DNA from: CAYMAZ01 sp964428185 | GTDB taxonomy: Bacteria; Bacteroidota; Bacteroidia; Bacteroidales; DTU049 | Length of the DNA stretch: 64,000 bases | Direction of reading: 5' to 3' | Assembly: GCA_964428185.1 (NCBI GenBank) | Contig: CAYRXH010000001.1 | Span: 1 to 64,000, forward strand | In this document: positions 1 to 9,176 of the stretch, piece after piece | Position numbering within the stretch: the stretch's first letter is position 1 | How the letters are laid out: every line of letters starts with the position of its first letter | The notes under the pieces: model-generated | Databases searched by the model: none | Seen by the model: only the letters and a program-made list of their open reading frames with translations | Told to the model about the DNA's origin: nothing | Made by a program: the position numbers and the translations under genes

Positions 1-661
1 ATATAAACTATTTGTGTAAAAAAAGCAAGTGTTTGGGAAATTATTTTTTTGCAGAATAAAAAAAAAGCAGAAGAAGGAGGGGTGATGATTATATATCAGA
101 AGTAAATTTTACATTCTAAATAAGCTGTCATTGATGTAAAACACCAACTTCAAATTTCAATAATTCTGGTACTGATATACAATGTAACAGTTTCATCCCA
201 CTGGGATCGATACTGAATGAGAGTTTCCTGTGAATACATATCAATTTCGAGGAATATGTTGTCAGCTTCAAAATTGATTGATCTGATATTCCAAGGTTTG
301 TTTTTTGTTTCCAAGCCGGAGCAAACAAAAGAAAGTTATCCCATTTCAAAATGGCTTTTGAGAAAACTTCAGTTTCAGAAGCAAGTATTCTGCAGAGAGC
401 ATAAGTTGCTGAGAAGAGAACCTTAGAGCTCGTATGAAATGAGCTGCTCTTTATTTCAGTGTGTTCAGGTCTGTGTCCGATGATTTAAAGGATATCATAG
501 AAACAAGTTTCAGAAAAACTTAAGATTTTAAACAAGTTCGGTTCATTATGGTTTTTTCTGGCAGGAAAAAATCAAGGGCTTACAGCTCAGGAAAAACGGT
601 AAGAATTTCATTATTTTGATGTTTTTACAAATTTATCTAAATAATTTTAAAAATAATATTG
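1..661. other. AT-rich region without a recognisable gene
   Basis: I see no gene here. The two short open frames (about 70 codons, one per strand) have no promoter element, no recognisable motif and a composition like random AT-rich DNA. The region may hold the 3' flank of a gene lying outside the window. The promoter of floA starts at its right edge. Confidence 0.5.
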
Positions 662-669
662 TATATTTG
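662..669 (+). promoter_or_regulatory. Bacteroidota -7 promoter element of floA
   Basis: TATATTTG matches the -7 consensus TAnnTTTG of the Bacteroidota primary sigma factor. It lies 22 bases before the ATG at 692 and overlaps the alternative TTG start at 659, which therefore cannot be translated from this promoter. No clear -33 element is visible. Confidence 0.6.
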
Positions 670-691
670 CCATGTTAAAAAAATATCATTT

Positions 692-1720
692 ATGGAAACT
701 ACTATGTTATCAGTATTACTGAATTCAGGTGCCACAGTAGGAATTTATTTCGGACTGGCACTTGCGGCTTTGTTCGGACTGTGGGTAATTTTTTATTTTA
801 TACCAGTAGGATTATGGTTTACAGCTATGCTTTCAGGGGTAAGGATTTCGCTGGTGCAATTGATTTTTATGAGATGGAGAAAAGTACCGCCCAAAGTCAT
901 TGTTAATGCCATGATCACTTCTTCAAAAGCGGGCTTGAAACTGAGCAGGAATGAGCTTGAAGCCCATTTTCTGGCAGGAGGACGTGTGCAGCGTGTGGTC
1001 ACTGCCCTGATTTCAGCTGATAAGGCAAATATTTCTCTTGATTTTAAAGCTGCTACAGCTATAGATCTCGCAGGTCGTGATGTTCTTGAGGCTGTTCAGA
1101 TGAGTGTCAACCCAAAAGTTATTGATACTCCTCCTGTTGCTGCTGTTGCAAAAGATGGTATTCAGCTTATAGGTAAAGCTAGAGTTACTGTCCGTGCCAA
1201 TATCAAACAACTTGTTGGTGGTGCGGGCGAAGAAACCATTCTTGCCCGTGTTGGTGAAGGGATCGTTTCTGCTATCGGTTCAGCTGCATCTCATAAAGAA
1301 GTTTTGGAAAATCCTGACAAAATCTCAAAACTTGTTCTTTCCAGAGGCTTAGACTCTGGTACTGCTTTTGAGATCCTTTCAATTGACATTGCCGATGTGG
1401 ATGTTGGAAAGAATATCGGAGCTGAACTTCAGATGGATCAGGCCGAAGCGGATAAGAAAATTGCACAGGCAAAAGCTGAAGAACGTCGCGCAATGGCTGT
1501 TGCTCTTGAACAGGAAATGAAGGCTAAAGCTCAGGAAGCCCGCGCCAAGGTTATAGAAGCTGAAGCTGAAGTACCCAAAGCCATGGCCGAAGCTTTCAGA
1601 TCAGGAAATCTGGGAATTATGGATTATTACAAAATGCAGAACATTCAAGCTGATACTCAAATGAGAGATTCTATAGCCAAACCACCCCAGAAACCGGATT
1701 CAGGCAGTATAAAAGAATAA
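692..1720 (+). CDS. floA: Flotillin-like membrane protein FloA (UPF0365 family)
   Basis: A 342-residue protein of the FloA family, membrane-scaffold proteins of bacterial lipid microdomains. The N terminus holds a hydrophobic hairpin (about residues 5-45), followed by a band-7/SPFH-like domain (IDTPPVAAVAKDGIQL and the region after it) and an Ala/Glu/Lys-rich helical region (AEADKKIAQAKAEERRAMA) typical of flotillins. Length fits the family (about 330 residues). I chose the ATG at 692 because the upstream TTG lies inside the promoter. The gene stands alone and ends in a strong hairpin at 1744-1768. In this family the protein usually acts without other genes of an operon. Function is inferred from the family. 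Confidence 0.88.
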   Translation: METTMLSVLLNSGATVGIYFGLALAALFGLWVIFYFIPVGLWFTAMLSGVRISLVQLIFMRWRKVPPKVIVNAMITSSKAGLKLSRNELEAHFLAGGRVQRVVTALISADKANISLDFKAATAIDLAGRDVLEAVQMSVNPKVIDTPPVAAVAKDGIQLIGKARVTVRANIKQLVGGAGEETILARVGEGIVSAIGSAASHKEVLENPDKISKLVLSRGLDSGTAFEILSIDIADVDVGKNIGAELQMDQAEADKKIAQAKAEERRAMAVALEQEMKAKAQEARAKVIEAEAEVPKAMAEAFRSGNLGIMDYYKMQNIQADTQMRDSIAKPPQKPDSGSIKE

Positions 1721-1743
1721 AAATTACTGGTTTTTTTCAGCAG

Positions 1744-1768
1744 GAGGCTGTCTGTTTCAGGCAGCCTC
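1744..1768 (+). terminator. Rho-independent terminator after floA
   Basis: An 11-bp stem (GAGGCTGTCTG / CAGGCAGCCTC, one G-T pair) with a TTT loop, followed by a T-rich tract. It sits 24 bases after the floA stop and ahead of the next promoter. Confidence 0.85.
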
Positions 1769-1789
1769 TTTCTATTTGGGAAAAAAATG

Positions 1790-1797
1790 TAATTTTG
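1790..1797 (+). promoter_or_regulatory. -7 promoter element of the dipeptidyl peptidase gene
   Basis: TAATTTTG, a perfect TAnnTTTG match, 17 bases before the ATG at 1815. It rules out the upstream TTG start at 1776. Confidence 0.65.
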
Positions 1798-1814
1798 GAA
1801 AAAAAACAAGAACT

Positions 1815-4001
1815 ATGAAACGACTTATCACGACCTTAACTGTTTTTTCATTGTTTGTACTCATTTGTGCAGCGCAGACAAAACAACTCAGCCTGATGGA
1901 TGTTTGGGGAACAGGTGCATTTTTCCCTGAAAGTATTGATGAAATCAGGAGTATGAATGACGGGGAATCATATACTGTTCTCAAAGATAATTCCATTGTT
2001 CAGTATAGTTATAAAACAGGTAAGGAGGTGAAAACAATTCTGAAGGGGAGTGGTCTGCAACTTGAAGGAAAAACCTTTTCTGTTGAGATTGAAGATTATG
2101 CGTTTTCAGAAGACGAAAGTATGATTTTGCTGACAACTGAAATGGAAAAGAAATACAGGCATTCATTCATTGCAGAATATTACATCTATTATGCCGGTTC
2201 TGAAGAACTTAGAAAACTTTCAAAAGAGGGGAAACAAAGCCTTGCTGAATTCTCACCTGACGGAAAACATATTGCATTTGTTAGAAAGAATAATTTATTT
2301 CTGGTTGATCTGGAAAAGATGTCCGAAAAACAACTCACAACAGACGGTGAATTTAACCGCATTATTTATGGTGCTCCTGATTGGGTGTATGAAGAGGAGT
2401 TTGGATTTTCAAAAGGGTTTTACTGGTCTCCTGACGGGCAGAAAATTGCCTATTACAGATTTGACGAATCGCATGTGAAGCAATATACACTTACCAAATA
2501 TACCGGAGCTGAATATCCTGAGCTTTATACTTTCAAGTATCCCAAAGCAGGGGAGGCAAATTCTCTGGTAGATGTTTATGTGTATCATTTGTCCGATGCA
2601 CAACACCAGAAGATCGATATCGGACCTGAAACTGATCAGTATATTCCAAGAATCGGATGGACAAAGAATAAGGATGTGATGTGGATTCAGAGATTAAACC
2701 GACTGCAGAATTTTCTTGAAATCATGCTCGTTGACGTGAGAACAGGAGATGTAAAAACCATTTACAGTGAAAAAAATAAATACTATATTGATATCACTGA
2801 TAATCTGATCTTTCTAAAAGATGGCTTGCATTTCATTTTTACTTCAGAGAAGAGCGGATATAACCATATTTATCTCTTCGATATGAACGGGAAAGAGGTC
2901 AATAGTATTACTTCAGGAGATTGGGATGTGATGTCATTGGTCAATGTGGATGAAGCGAACAAAATTGTGTATTACACTTCCACAGAGGCTGGACCTCAGA
3001 ATAAGATGCTCTATTCTGTTTCTTTTGACGGTACAAATAAAAAACTTCTGTTTGAGAGACCGGGAACTTATGAAGCAGAATTCAGCGAAGGTTCCGCATA
3101 TTTTATTCTCACATTTTCCGATGCAGCAACGCCATTTCAGTATTCAATTTATGAAAACAAGCTCAAAAAGAAGGTAGATCTGGAAACCAATTCCGGGCTG
3201 ATAGCAAGAATGCAAGAATATGGATTTGTCAAAAAGGAATTTTTTAGTTTTAAGACTTCTGAAGATATTGAACTGAACGGATGGATGATGAAACCTGCAA
3301 ATATAGAACCCGGTAAAAAATATCCCGTACTGATGTATGTATATGGTGGTCCCGGTTCACAGACCGTTGAAAATGCATGGGGCTGGTATGATTATATCTG
3401 GTTTCAGATGCTGGTTCAGAATGATGTGATAGTTGTTTCTGTAGATAACAGAGGTACAGGTGGAAGAGGTGAAGACTTTAAAAAATGTACTTATCTTCAA
3501 TTGGGCAAACTTGAAACCATTGATCAGATTGAGGCAGCAAAATATCTGGGGACACTTCCTTATATTGATAAGGATAATATTGGAATATTTGGCTGGAGCT
3601 ATGGAGGGTATATGTCATCCCTGTGTATGACAAAAGGGGCAGATGTTTTTAAGGCAGGTATTGCAGTTGCTCCTGTAACCAACTGGAGATACTATGATAA
3701 TATTTATACTGAACGTTTTATGAGAACACCGGCTGAGAATGCTGATGGATATGATAAAAATTCACCTATGTTTTTTGCAAAAAAACTCAAGGGTCCCTTT
3801 TTGCTGGTTCATGGTGACGCTGATGATAATGTTCATGTGCAGAATACCATGGAATTTGCAGATGCATTAATCCACAACAACAAGCAATTTGATATGATGG
3901 TTTATCCTAACAAAAATCATGGTATTTATGGGGGCTGGACTCGTTTCCATCTTTATACAAAAATGACAGAATTCATCTACAAAAATCTTAAAACCCAATA
4001 G
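1815..4001 (+). CDS. Dipeptidyl peptidase IV (S9B serine peptidase)
   Basis: A 728-residue exported peptidase that removes Xaa-Pro dipeptides from peptide N termini in the periplasm or at the cell surface. A signal peptide is visible (MKRLITTLTVFSLFVLICAA). The N-terminal half is the beta-propeller (DPPIV_N) with the family's double-Glu motif in DWVYEEE (about residues 193-195), which anchors the substrate amino group. The C-terminal alpha/beta hydrolase carries the full triad: Ser595 in GWSYGGY, Asp670 in GDADDNVH and His702 in NKNHGIY. Length matches DPP IV of oral Bacteroidota. It is monocistronic. Start chosen from the signal peptide and the promoter. Activity is inferred from intact catalytic residues. 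Confidence 0.93.
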   Translation: MKRLITTLTVFSLFVLICAAQTKQLSLMDVWGTGAFFPESIDEIRSMNDGESYTVLKDNSIVQYSYKTGKEVKTILKGSGLQLEGKTFSVEIEDYAFSEDESMILLTTEMEKKYRHSFIAEYYIYYAGSEELRKLSKEGKQSLAEFSPDGKHIAFVRKNNLFLVDLEKMSEKQLTTDGEFNRIIYGAPDWVYEEEFGFSKGFYWSPDGQKIAYYRFDESHVKQYTLTKYTGAEYPELYTFKYPKAGEANSLVDVYVYHLSDAQHQKIDIGPETDQYIPRIGWTKNKDVMWIQRLNRLQNFLEIMLVDVRTGDVKTIYSEKNKYYIDITDNLIFLKDGLHFIFTSEKSGYNHIYLFDMNGKEVNSITSGDWDVMSLVNVDEANKIVYYTSTEAGPQNKMLYSVSFDGTNKKLLFERPGTYEAEFSEGSAYFILTFSDAATPFQYSIYENKLKKKVDLETNSGLIARMQEYGFVKKEFFSFKTSEDIELNGWMMKPANIEPGKKYPVLMYVYGGPGSQTVENAWGWYDYIWFQMLVQNDVIVVSVDNRGTGGRGEDFKKCTYLQLGKLETIDQIEAAKYLGTLPYIDKDNIGIFGWSYGGYMSSLCMTKGADVFKAGIAVAPVTNWRYYDNIYTERFMRTPAENADGYDKNSPMFFAKKLKGPFLLVHGDADDNVHVQNTMEFADALIHNNKQFDMMVYPNKNHGIYGGWTRFHLYTKMTEFIYKNLKTQ

Positions 4002-4048
4002 GAAAATTAATTGTTAATGAAACAGCAATTGATATTAAATTTTTTGTG

Positions 4049-4056
4049 TACCTTTG
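4049..4056 (+). promoter_or_regulatory. -7 promoter element of efp
   Basis: TACCTTTG, a perfect TAnnTTTG match 22 bases before the efp ATG. A TTG at 4029-4031 could be the -33 element, with 17-base spacing, slightly shorter than usual. Confidence 0.65.
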
Positions 4057-4078
4057 CACCCAAAAAAATATAAACCCA

Positions 4079-4645
4079 ATGGCAAGTACGGCTGATATCA
4101 GAAATGGATTGTGCATCGAGTTCAATGGAGATTTGTATGTAATTGTTGAATTTCAGCATGTTAAACCGGGAAAAGGTGCTGCTTTTGTGAGAACCAAGAT
4201 GAAGAATCTGAAGACAGGAAAGGTGTTAAATAATACGTTTCCTTCAGGAGCAAAGATTAATATTCAGAGGGTTGAACGCCGTCCATATCAATACCTATAT
4301 AAAGATGACAATGGATATAATTTTATGCATGTAAACTCATTTGAACAAATAACCGTTGAAGAAGAACTTATCAATGCACCTCAGTTCCTCAAGGAAAGTC
4401 AGGAAGTGGAAATTGTTTTTCATGCTGATACTGAATCTCCCCTTAACTGTGATCTGCCTCCTTTTGTTGATTTATTAGTTACATATACTGAACCCGGTGT
4501 TAAGGGAGATACAGCTACCAATACATTAAAACCTGCAACTTTGGAAACCGGTGCAACTGTCAATGTCCCTTTGTTTGTCTCTGAGGGTGAAAAGATCAGG
4601 GTTGATACAAGAACCGGAGATTATTCTGAACGAGTTAAGGACTAA
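4079..4645 (+). CDS. efp: Elongation factor P
   Basis: A 188-residue EF-P, the tRNA-shaped factor that rescues ribosomes stalled at polyproline stretches. Length is exactly that of the family. The KOW-like N-terminal domain has the tip loop HVKPGKGAAF with a lysine (Lys32) at the usual modification position, followed by the two OB domains ending in the conserved IRVDTRTGDYSERV. I chose ATG 4079 because the longer frame from 4046 overlaps the promoter and adds non-family residues. An lpxD-like gene follows after 17 bases, a pairing common in Bacteroidota. No EpmA/EpmB-type modification gene is visible nearby. Confidence 0.96.
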   Translation: MASTADIRNGLCIEFNGDLYVIVEFQHVKPGKGAAFVRTKMKNLKTGKVLNNTFPSGAKINIQRVERRPYQYLYKDDNGYNFMHVNSFEQITVEEELINAPQFLKESQEVEIVFHADTESPLNCDLPPFVDLLVTYTEPGVKGDTATNTLKPATLETGATVNVPLFVSEGEKIRVDTRTGDYSERVKD

Positions 4646-4662
4646 TTAATTCACTTTGCCGC

Positions 4663-5613
4663 ATGCGTTTTGAAAAACAATACACATTAAAAGAAATTGC
4701 CGGGATTATCGGTCAGGTTGAAGCTGTCGGTAACGAAAATCATCCCATCACCGGAATCAACGAAATTCATAGGGTAGAACTAGGTGATATTACGTTTGTT
4801 GACCATCACAAGTACTATAAGAAAGCACTTGATTCACTTGCCACCACTGTCATAATAAATCAGAAGGGAATAGAGTGTCCTCAAGGAAAAGCTTTGATAT
4901 TTTCTGATGATCCTTTTCGTGACTATGTGAAACTTGTGAAACATTTTCGCCCTTTTATTCCTTCCACTGCTTCCATTTCACCCACAGCCGAAATTGGTGA
5001 GGGAACTGTTTTGCAACCTTTTGTTTTTGTTGGCAATCATGTAAAAATTGGCAAAAACTGTATTATTCATTCTCATGTGAGCATCAATGATTATTCAGTA
5101 ATCGGAGATAATGTAATTATTAGTTCCAATTCTGTTATTGGGGGAGAAGCCTTTTATTTTAAGCGTCGTCCGGAAAGGTATGATAAACTTGAAGGATGCG
5201 GCAGAGTAGTTATAGAAGATGATGTGGAAATTGGATCCTGCTGCACCATTGACAGGGGTGTTAGTAGTGATACCATTGTCGGAAAGGGTACCAAATTGGA
5301 TAACCACATCCAGGTGGGTCATGACACAGTGATTGGAAAAAATTGTTTGATTTCTTCTCAGGTTGGAATTGCCGGTGTGGTTAACCTTGAGGATGATGTC
5401 ATTCTTTGGGGTCAGGTTGGGGTTCAGAAGGATCTTACAATCGGGAAGGGTGCAATTGTTCTTGGTCAGAGTGGTGTTGCAAAGTCAATTGAAGGTGGTA
5501 AAACCTATTTCGGCAGTCCTGTTCGCGAAGCAGTTGATAAAATGAAGGAAATTGCTGTGATGAAAAGATTACCCGATCTTTTGGAAAAACTTGAAAAGAT
5601 AACAAAACTTTAA
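4663..5613 (+). CDS. LpxD-like left-handed beta-helix acyltransferase (paralogue)
   Basis: A 316-residue protein with an N-terminal uridine-binding-like LpxD domain (about residues 1-95) and a long hexapeptide beta-helix (ISPTAEIGEGTVLQPFVFVG and many I-G repeats). His220 in QVGHDTVIG matches the catalytic His position of LpxD. It is about 30 residues shorter than the canonical LpxD in this window (16778-17815) and lacks its C-terminal helix of similar length. It sits directly after efp, as in many Bacteroidota, where this second LpxD-like protein accompanies efp. It may N-acylate a different sugar nucleotide or add a different acyl chain; its role is not established from sequence. Confidence 0.85.
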   Translation: MRFEKQYTLKEIAGIIGQVEAVGNENHPITGINEIHRVELGDITFVDHHKYYKKALDSLATTVIINQKGIECPQGKALIFSDDPFRDYVKLVKHFRPFIPSTASISPTAEIGEGTVLQPFVFVGNHVKIGKNCIIHSHVSINDYSVIGDNVIISSNSVIGGEAFYFKRRPERYDKLEGCGRVVIEDDVEIGSCCTIDRGVSSDTIVGKGTKLDNHIQVGHDTVIGKNCLISSQVGIAGVVNLEDDVILWGQVGVQKDLTIGKGAIVLGQSGVAKSIEGGKTYFGSPVREAVDKMKEIAVMKRLPDLLEKLEKITKL

Positions 5614-5623
5614 AGGTTCCGTT

Positions 5624-7123
5624 TTATTTTCCTGAGAAATTCTGATTGAGTGAAAATTCCTGATTCTTCAGATTATTTTCCTGCTTTGAGAAAACAGCTA
5701 TATTTACGATGATGGCAATAAATCCCCAGAAAATGACAGAAGCATTTTCTGTATCAAGAAAGTTGTTCATAAATCCATGCATCAGATAAGAAAACAACCC
5801 GGTAAGGAGAACGCTGATTATCATTCTCATTTCCTTATCATGCACCCTATAATACGCCCGTATGCCAGTAACAAACACTGAGATAACGATACACAGGAAA
5901 AACAGCAAACCAAAGAATCCCCTTTCAACAAAAGGTCCGATATATTCACTGTGGGCATTTCCCAGTGTGCCGGCATTTGTACTAATAATGGTTTTATCCT
6001 TGAATTTCTGATAGGGCGCATATAAAAACTGATATGTGCCCGGTCCTGTGCCAAATATAGGATAGTCAGCAATCATCCTGAATGCTGCTTTCCAGCGGTT
6101 GATTCTCTCCAAATTTGAGGCATCAGTGGAAATATTTGTAATGGATTGAACATGCTCAATAAAATGCCGAGAAGAATCCTGTCTGTTTTTTTCTAACTTC
6201 ATCATCAAATGATCATAATTGAAGTAGAAAAATGCAGAAATGACAACAAGTATAAGAAATATGTATTTGAATTTAATCCGGAAAACCATAATCAGGTAAA
6301 ATCCAAGTGACAATGCAATACTCAGCCATGTTGCTCTGCTGTAGGAAAGGTATATTCCGGTGAGAATTATTATCGATGCAATCAGCAAATAGATTTTCAT
6401 GAATTTCCCAAGTGAACTTTTCAGTCCGATTCCGATAACAACAGGAAGTATCATTGCCAGTATAGCACCATAAGCTGTGTGGTCATTGTAAAATGGTTGC
6501 ATCACCCATTTTCCTTCCTGTACTCCAAAACCAAACATAGCATGATGGATTGTTGTATATATGCTTGTTATTGAAACAGATATAATGATCAGAATCAGGA
6601 ACAGATAGATCTTGTTTTTATTTTGAATCACAGTTTGTCCGAAATAATATACAGGGAGGATGAACCACATCTGCATCACAAAATATTTTACAGAAACAAG
6701 AGGAATCTGACTGGTTAAGGTGGTAATCAGCATCCACATCATCTGCATCATGATGAAGATACTCACAGGATGTCTCAGAAGTTTGGTTTCAAGTGGTCGT
6801 TCATAGAGTATTTTCAGCAGAAACATAAGCAGGATACCAAAGAACATTGGTTCAGCAGGGACACTGATTCCCAGGTTCATTTCCTCATTCATCAGTTGGA
6901 AGGACAGTGGAGTTAAAAATACTGATGCAAAAAAAACAAGATCAAGGGCTGTAAAATAAAAATAAAGAAGAATCAGCACCAAAGGAGTTAGTGCAAACAA
7001 GTAAAATTCCCGTGAAATAAAGAAAAGATTGATTGCTAAAAACAACAGGGAAACTATAAGAATCAGTATTTTACTGTTCCGGTCATTTTTCAAAAAAGTG
7101 TATCCTATTGTTCTCAGAAGCAT
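5624..7123 (-). CDS. O-antigen polymerase/ligase-like membrane protein (Wzy_C family)
   Basis: A 499-residue polytopic membrane protein with roughly a dozen hydrophobic helices. The large periplasmic loop carries the hallmarks of the Wzy_C/WaaL fold: NLERINRWKAAFRMI, then GTGPGTYQFLY, and AHSEYIGPFVERGFFGLLFF. Such proteins polymerise O-antigen repeat units or attach them to lipid A core. It is the last gene of a three-gene minus-strand operon, 2 bases after the second Wzz-like gene, which argues for a polymerase whose product length is set by the Wzz partners. Sequence alone does not separate Wzy from ligase. No glycosyltransferases are adjacent. Confidence 0.85.
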   Translation of the reverse strand: MLLRTIGYTFLKNDRNSKILILIVSLLFLAINLFFISREFYLFALTPLVLILLYFYFTALDLVFFASVFLTPLSFQLMNEEMNLGISVPAEPMFFGILLMFLLKILYERPLETKLLRHPVSIFIMMQMMWMLITTLTSQIPLVSVKYFVMQMWFILPVYYFGQTVIQNKNKIYLFLILIIISVSITSIYTTIHHAMFGFGVQEGKWVMQPFYNDHTAYGAILAMILPVVIGIGLKSSLGKFMKIYLLIASIIILTGIYLSYSRATWLSIALSLGFYLIMVFRIKFKYIFLILVVISAFFYFNYDHLMMKLEKNRQDSSRHFIEHVQSITNISTDASNLERINRWKAAFRMIADYPIFGTGPGTYQFLYAPYQKFKDKTIISTNAGTLGNAHSEYIGPFVERGFFGLLFFLCIVISVFVTGIRAYYRVHDKEMRMIISVLLTGLFSYLMHGFMNNFLDTENASVIFWGFIAIIVNIAVFSKQENNLKNQEFSLNQNFSGK

Positions 7124-7125
7124 GT

Positions 7126-8049
7126 TTACTTTTTTTGAACTCTTTCAACAATCAGAATACCGGCAAAAGAAACAAACATTGTGGAAAAAATACTGATGAG
7201 AAAAATGAGCCATCTTATGGGCCAGGTTTTTTTCTGGGGTATGGTTGGTTCAGAAATAATATCAGCAAACACAAGTTGTTTCTGTGTATCAGACAGAGCC
7301 TCTTCGTATGCAGTTTTTAATACAATAAGATTTTGCATTTCGTTTTCAAGCAGTCTTTGATTGAAAAATAGTTCCAGAGATATCTCTGAAAGTATTGTGT
7401 CTACATCGTCTGAATTCTGTGCATTGTTGATGTATTGAAAAGATCCTCTCATTGATTCTTTGAGAATATTGTATTCGGCAAGTCCGGTTTGATGAATCAG
7501 CGTGTCAACCAGCTGTCTCAGTGAATCAACTTCTTGTTGTTTCTGTTTATAGAGAGCCTCCTGAATGATATAATGTTCAAATGCTTTCTGATGAACAAGT
7601 TTGAGAGCCAGAGAATTATAGGCACTGATGATTTCATTGATAATGCCGAAAGCATGTTTGGGGTAGCGGTCCAGAACTTCAATTTTTACAGATTCATATT
7701 GAGTTCTTTTGATAGTCACCCTTTGATCAAATTTTTTCACCATACGTTCAAATGCATACGGTGCGTCACGATCAATTTTATAGTGTTTATAGAGATCCAG
7801 TGAGTCAATGACAGCTTTCTTCAAATCCAAAGACTCCAGAATCTGTAGCATCTGTTCAGTTTCAGATTCATCCGCATAGGTGACAAGATTGATTGGATAT
7901 AATACTGCCACTGACTTATATAATGGTTTTATGAATTTTGAACCGGAAAAAACAAATGATAATATGCAGGCACCTCCAAAAATTATCAGCAAGGTTTTTT
8001 TCCACTTCCAGATAATATTCAAGAACTGATGATTCAGATACTTTTCCAT
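7126..8049 (-). CDS. Wzz-like chain-length determinant protein 2
   Basis: A 307-residue polysaccharide co-polymerase of the Wzz type. It has a transmembrane helix near residues 17-36, a long periplasmic helical region rich in coiled-coil heptads (about residues 100-255), and a second transmembrane helix near the C terminus preceded by the Pro-rich motif EPTIPQKKTWPIRW, the usual Wzz C-terminal signature. There is no cytoplasmic tyrosine-kinase domain. It starts 6 bases after the stop of another Wzz-like gene. The two share the motif TEQxLQxLxS and similar architecture, so they look like diverged duplicates that may form a mixed oligomer. Confidence 0.83.
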   Translation of the reverse strand: MEKYLNHQFLNIIWKWKKTLLIIFGGACILSFVFSGSKFIKPLYKSVAVLYPINLVTYADESETEQMLQILESLDLKKAVIDSLDLYKHYKIDRDAPYAFERMVKKFDQRVTIKRTQYESVKIEVLDRYPKHAFGIINEIISAYNSLALKLVHQKAFEHYIIQEALYKQKQQEVDSLRQLVDTLIHQTGLAEYNILKESMRGSFQYINNAQNSDDVDTILSEISLELFFNQRLLENEMQNLIVLKTAYEEALSDTQKQLVFADIISEPTIPQKKTWPIRWLIFLISIFSTMFVSFAGILIVERVQKK

Positions 8050-8055
8050 ATTGTT

Positions 8056-9084
8056 TTAATCTTTAGTGTCCAGAAATTGTTTGATATTTTCAAAGACAAT
8101 GATTGCAATGATAGACAGAAAGAAAGTTGAAATGGTAGATACAACCACGATAATCCATCTGACGGGGTATACTTTCTTTTCAGCTTTATATGCCCTATCA
8201 ACCACAAATTTGTGTGGCAGAAATTTTTCAGCATCAATTTTGGCTTCTTCATACTTCATTCTCACCTCGGTGAGCTGTTTTTTGTCATACTCAAGGGCAT
8301 CTCTGATTGAAACATAAGCTCCACCATATTTAGCCAGAGTGTCAAGTTCATTACGCAGAGCATTGATCCCCGGTGTGTTCCCCTTAGCAATTTCCTTGGT
8401 CAATGTTTCAAAAATTCTTTCTGATTGAGATTCATAATCAAAAACCCCCTTGCTGCGGAGCCATGCAAGTGAATCCTCACGGCGCTGAATGTCAGATTCA
8501 AGATCATGATAGGTTGTTTCAACAATCTGGAATGCCTCCATGGACCGTTCACGTTGCATGTCATTCATCACTGAGTCAAGCAGGGCAGCAATATCATTGG
8601 CAATATCAGCTGCAATTTGTGGGTCTTTATCCATTACTGATATTTCTACGGCCATATATTTGGTTCTGCTAAAGGTAATATTGCTGTTGTATTCCTTAAT
8701 GAGATTGGTTTGCCTGTATCTGGATTCAGGATCAATTTCATAGTGGGTGTATAGGTCATACTTCTCAACGATTCTGTCTCTGATCAGACTGGAATGAAGA
8801 ACCTGCAGGAGTTGTTCGGTCTGTTCTTCCTCTCCGAATTCCATAATGTCTTTTTCAGGCCCGGCATTTTGTGATAACAATGCTTTTGAAATTGAATTTG
8901 TTGAGGTTGGAAACAAAATCACCTTAGACTCATATTTGGGAGTAATCAGCAGTGATACTACTGCTGAGATGATAATTGCAGTTCCCGTAATAATGAAAAG
9001 CAGCTTTCTCCATCTCCATAGAAAATAGATGAGTGATAATGAAGAAAAAGGATTGCTGACGTCAGCTTGCTTATTGGTTGCCAT
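8056..9084 (-). CDS. Wzz-like chain-length determinant protein 1
   Basis: A 342-residue Wzz-type co-polymerase and first gene of the Wzz-Wzz-Wzy operon. It has a transmembrane helix at about residues 28-50, a periplasmic domain starting YESKVILFPTSTNSISKALL, a coiled-coil central region, and a C-terminal transmembrane helix after KKVYPVRWI. As in its downstream neighbour, no Walker motifs or tyrosine cluster are present, so it is not a Wzc kinase. A good -7 element lies 33 bases upstream. It controls the modal length of a surface polysaccharide by family analogy. Confidence 0.85.
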   Translation of the reverse strand: MATNKQADVSNPFSSLSLIYFLWRWRKLLFIITGTAIIISAVVSLLITPKYESKVILFPTSTNSISKALLSQNAGPEKDIMEFGEEEQTEQLLQVLHSSLIRDRIVEKYDLYTHYEIDPESRYRQTNLIKEYNSNITFSRTKYMAVEISVMDKDPQIAADIANDIAALLDSVMNDMQRERSMEAFQIVETTYHDLESDIQRREDSLAWLRSKGVFDYESQSERIFETLTKEIAKGNTPGINALRNELDTLAKYGGAYVSIRDALEYDKKQLTEVRMKYEEAKIDAEKFLPHKFVVDRAYKAEKKVYPVRWIIVVVSTISTFFLSIIAIIVFENIKQFLDTKD

Positions 9085-9116
9085 AGGATATATGATTGTT
9101 GAAAAATTTCAGTTGC

Positions 9117-9124
9117 CAAAATTA
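9117..9124 (-). promoter_or_regulatory. -7 promoter element of the Wzz-Wzz-Wzy operon
   Basis: TAATTTTG on the minus strand, a perfect TAnnTTTG match 32 bases before the ATG at 9084. Confidence 0.55.
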
Positions 9125-9176
9125 ATTAAAAAATACCTGATACAGCTTTTTTTTTCTGCTTCACTAACAAAATTGA

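Noticed and set aside
217..426. A 69-codon frame near the left edge
   Set aside because: No promoter, no motif, composition like non-coding DNA.
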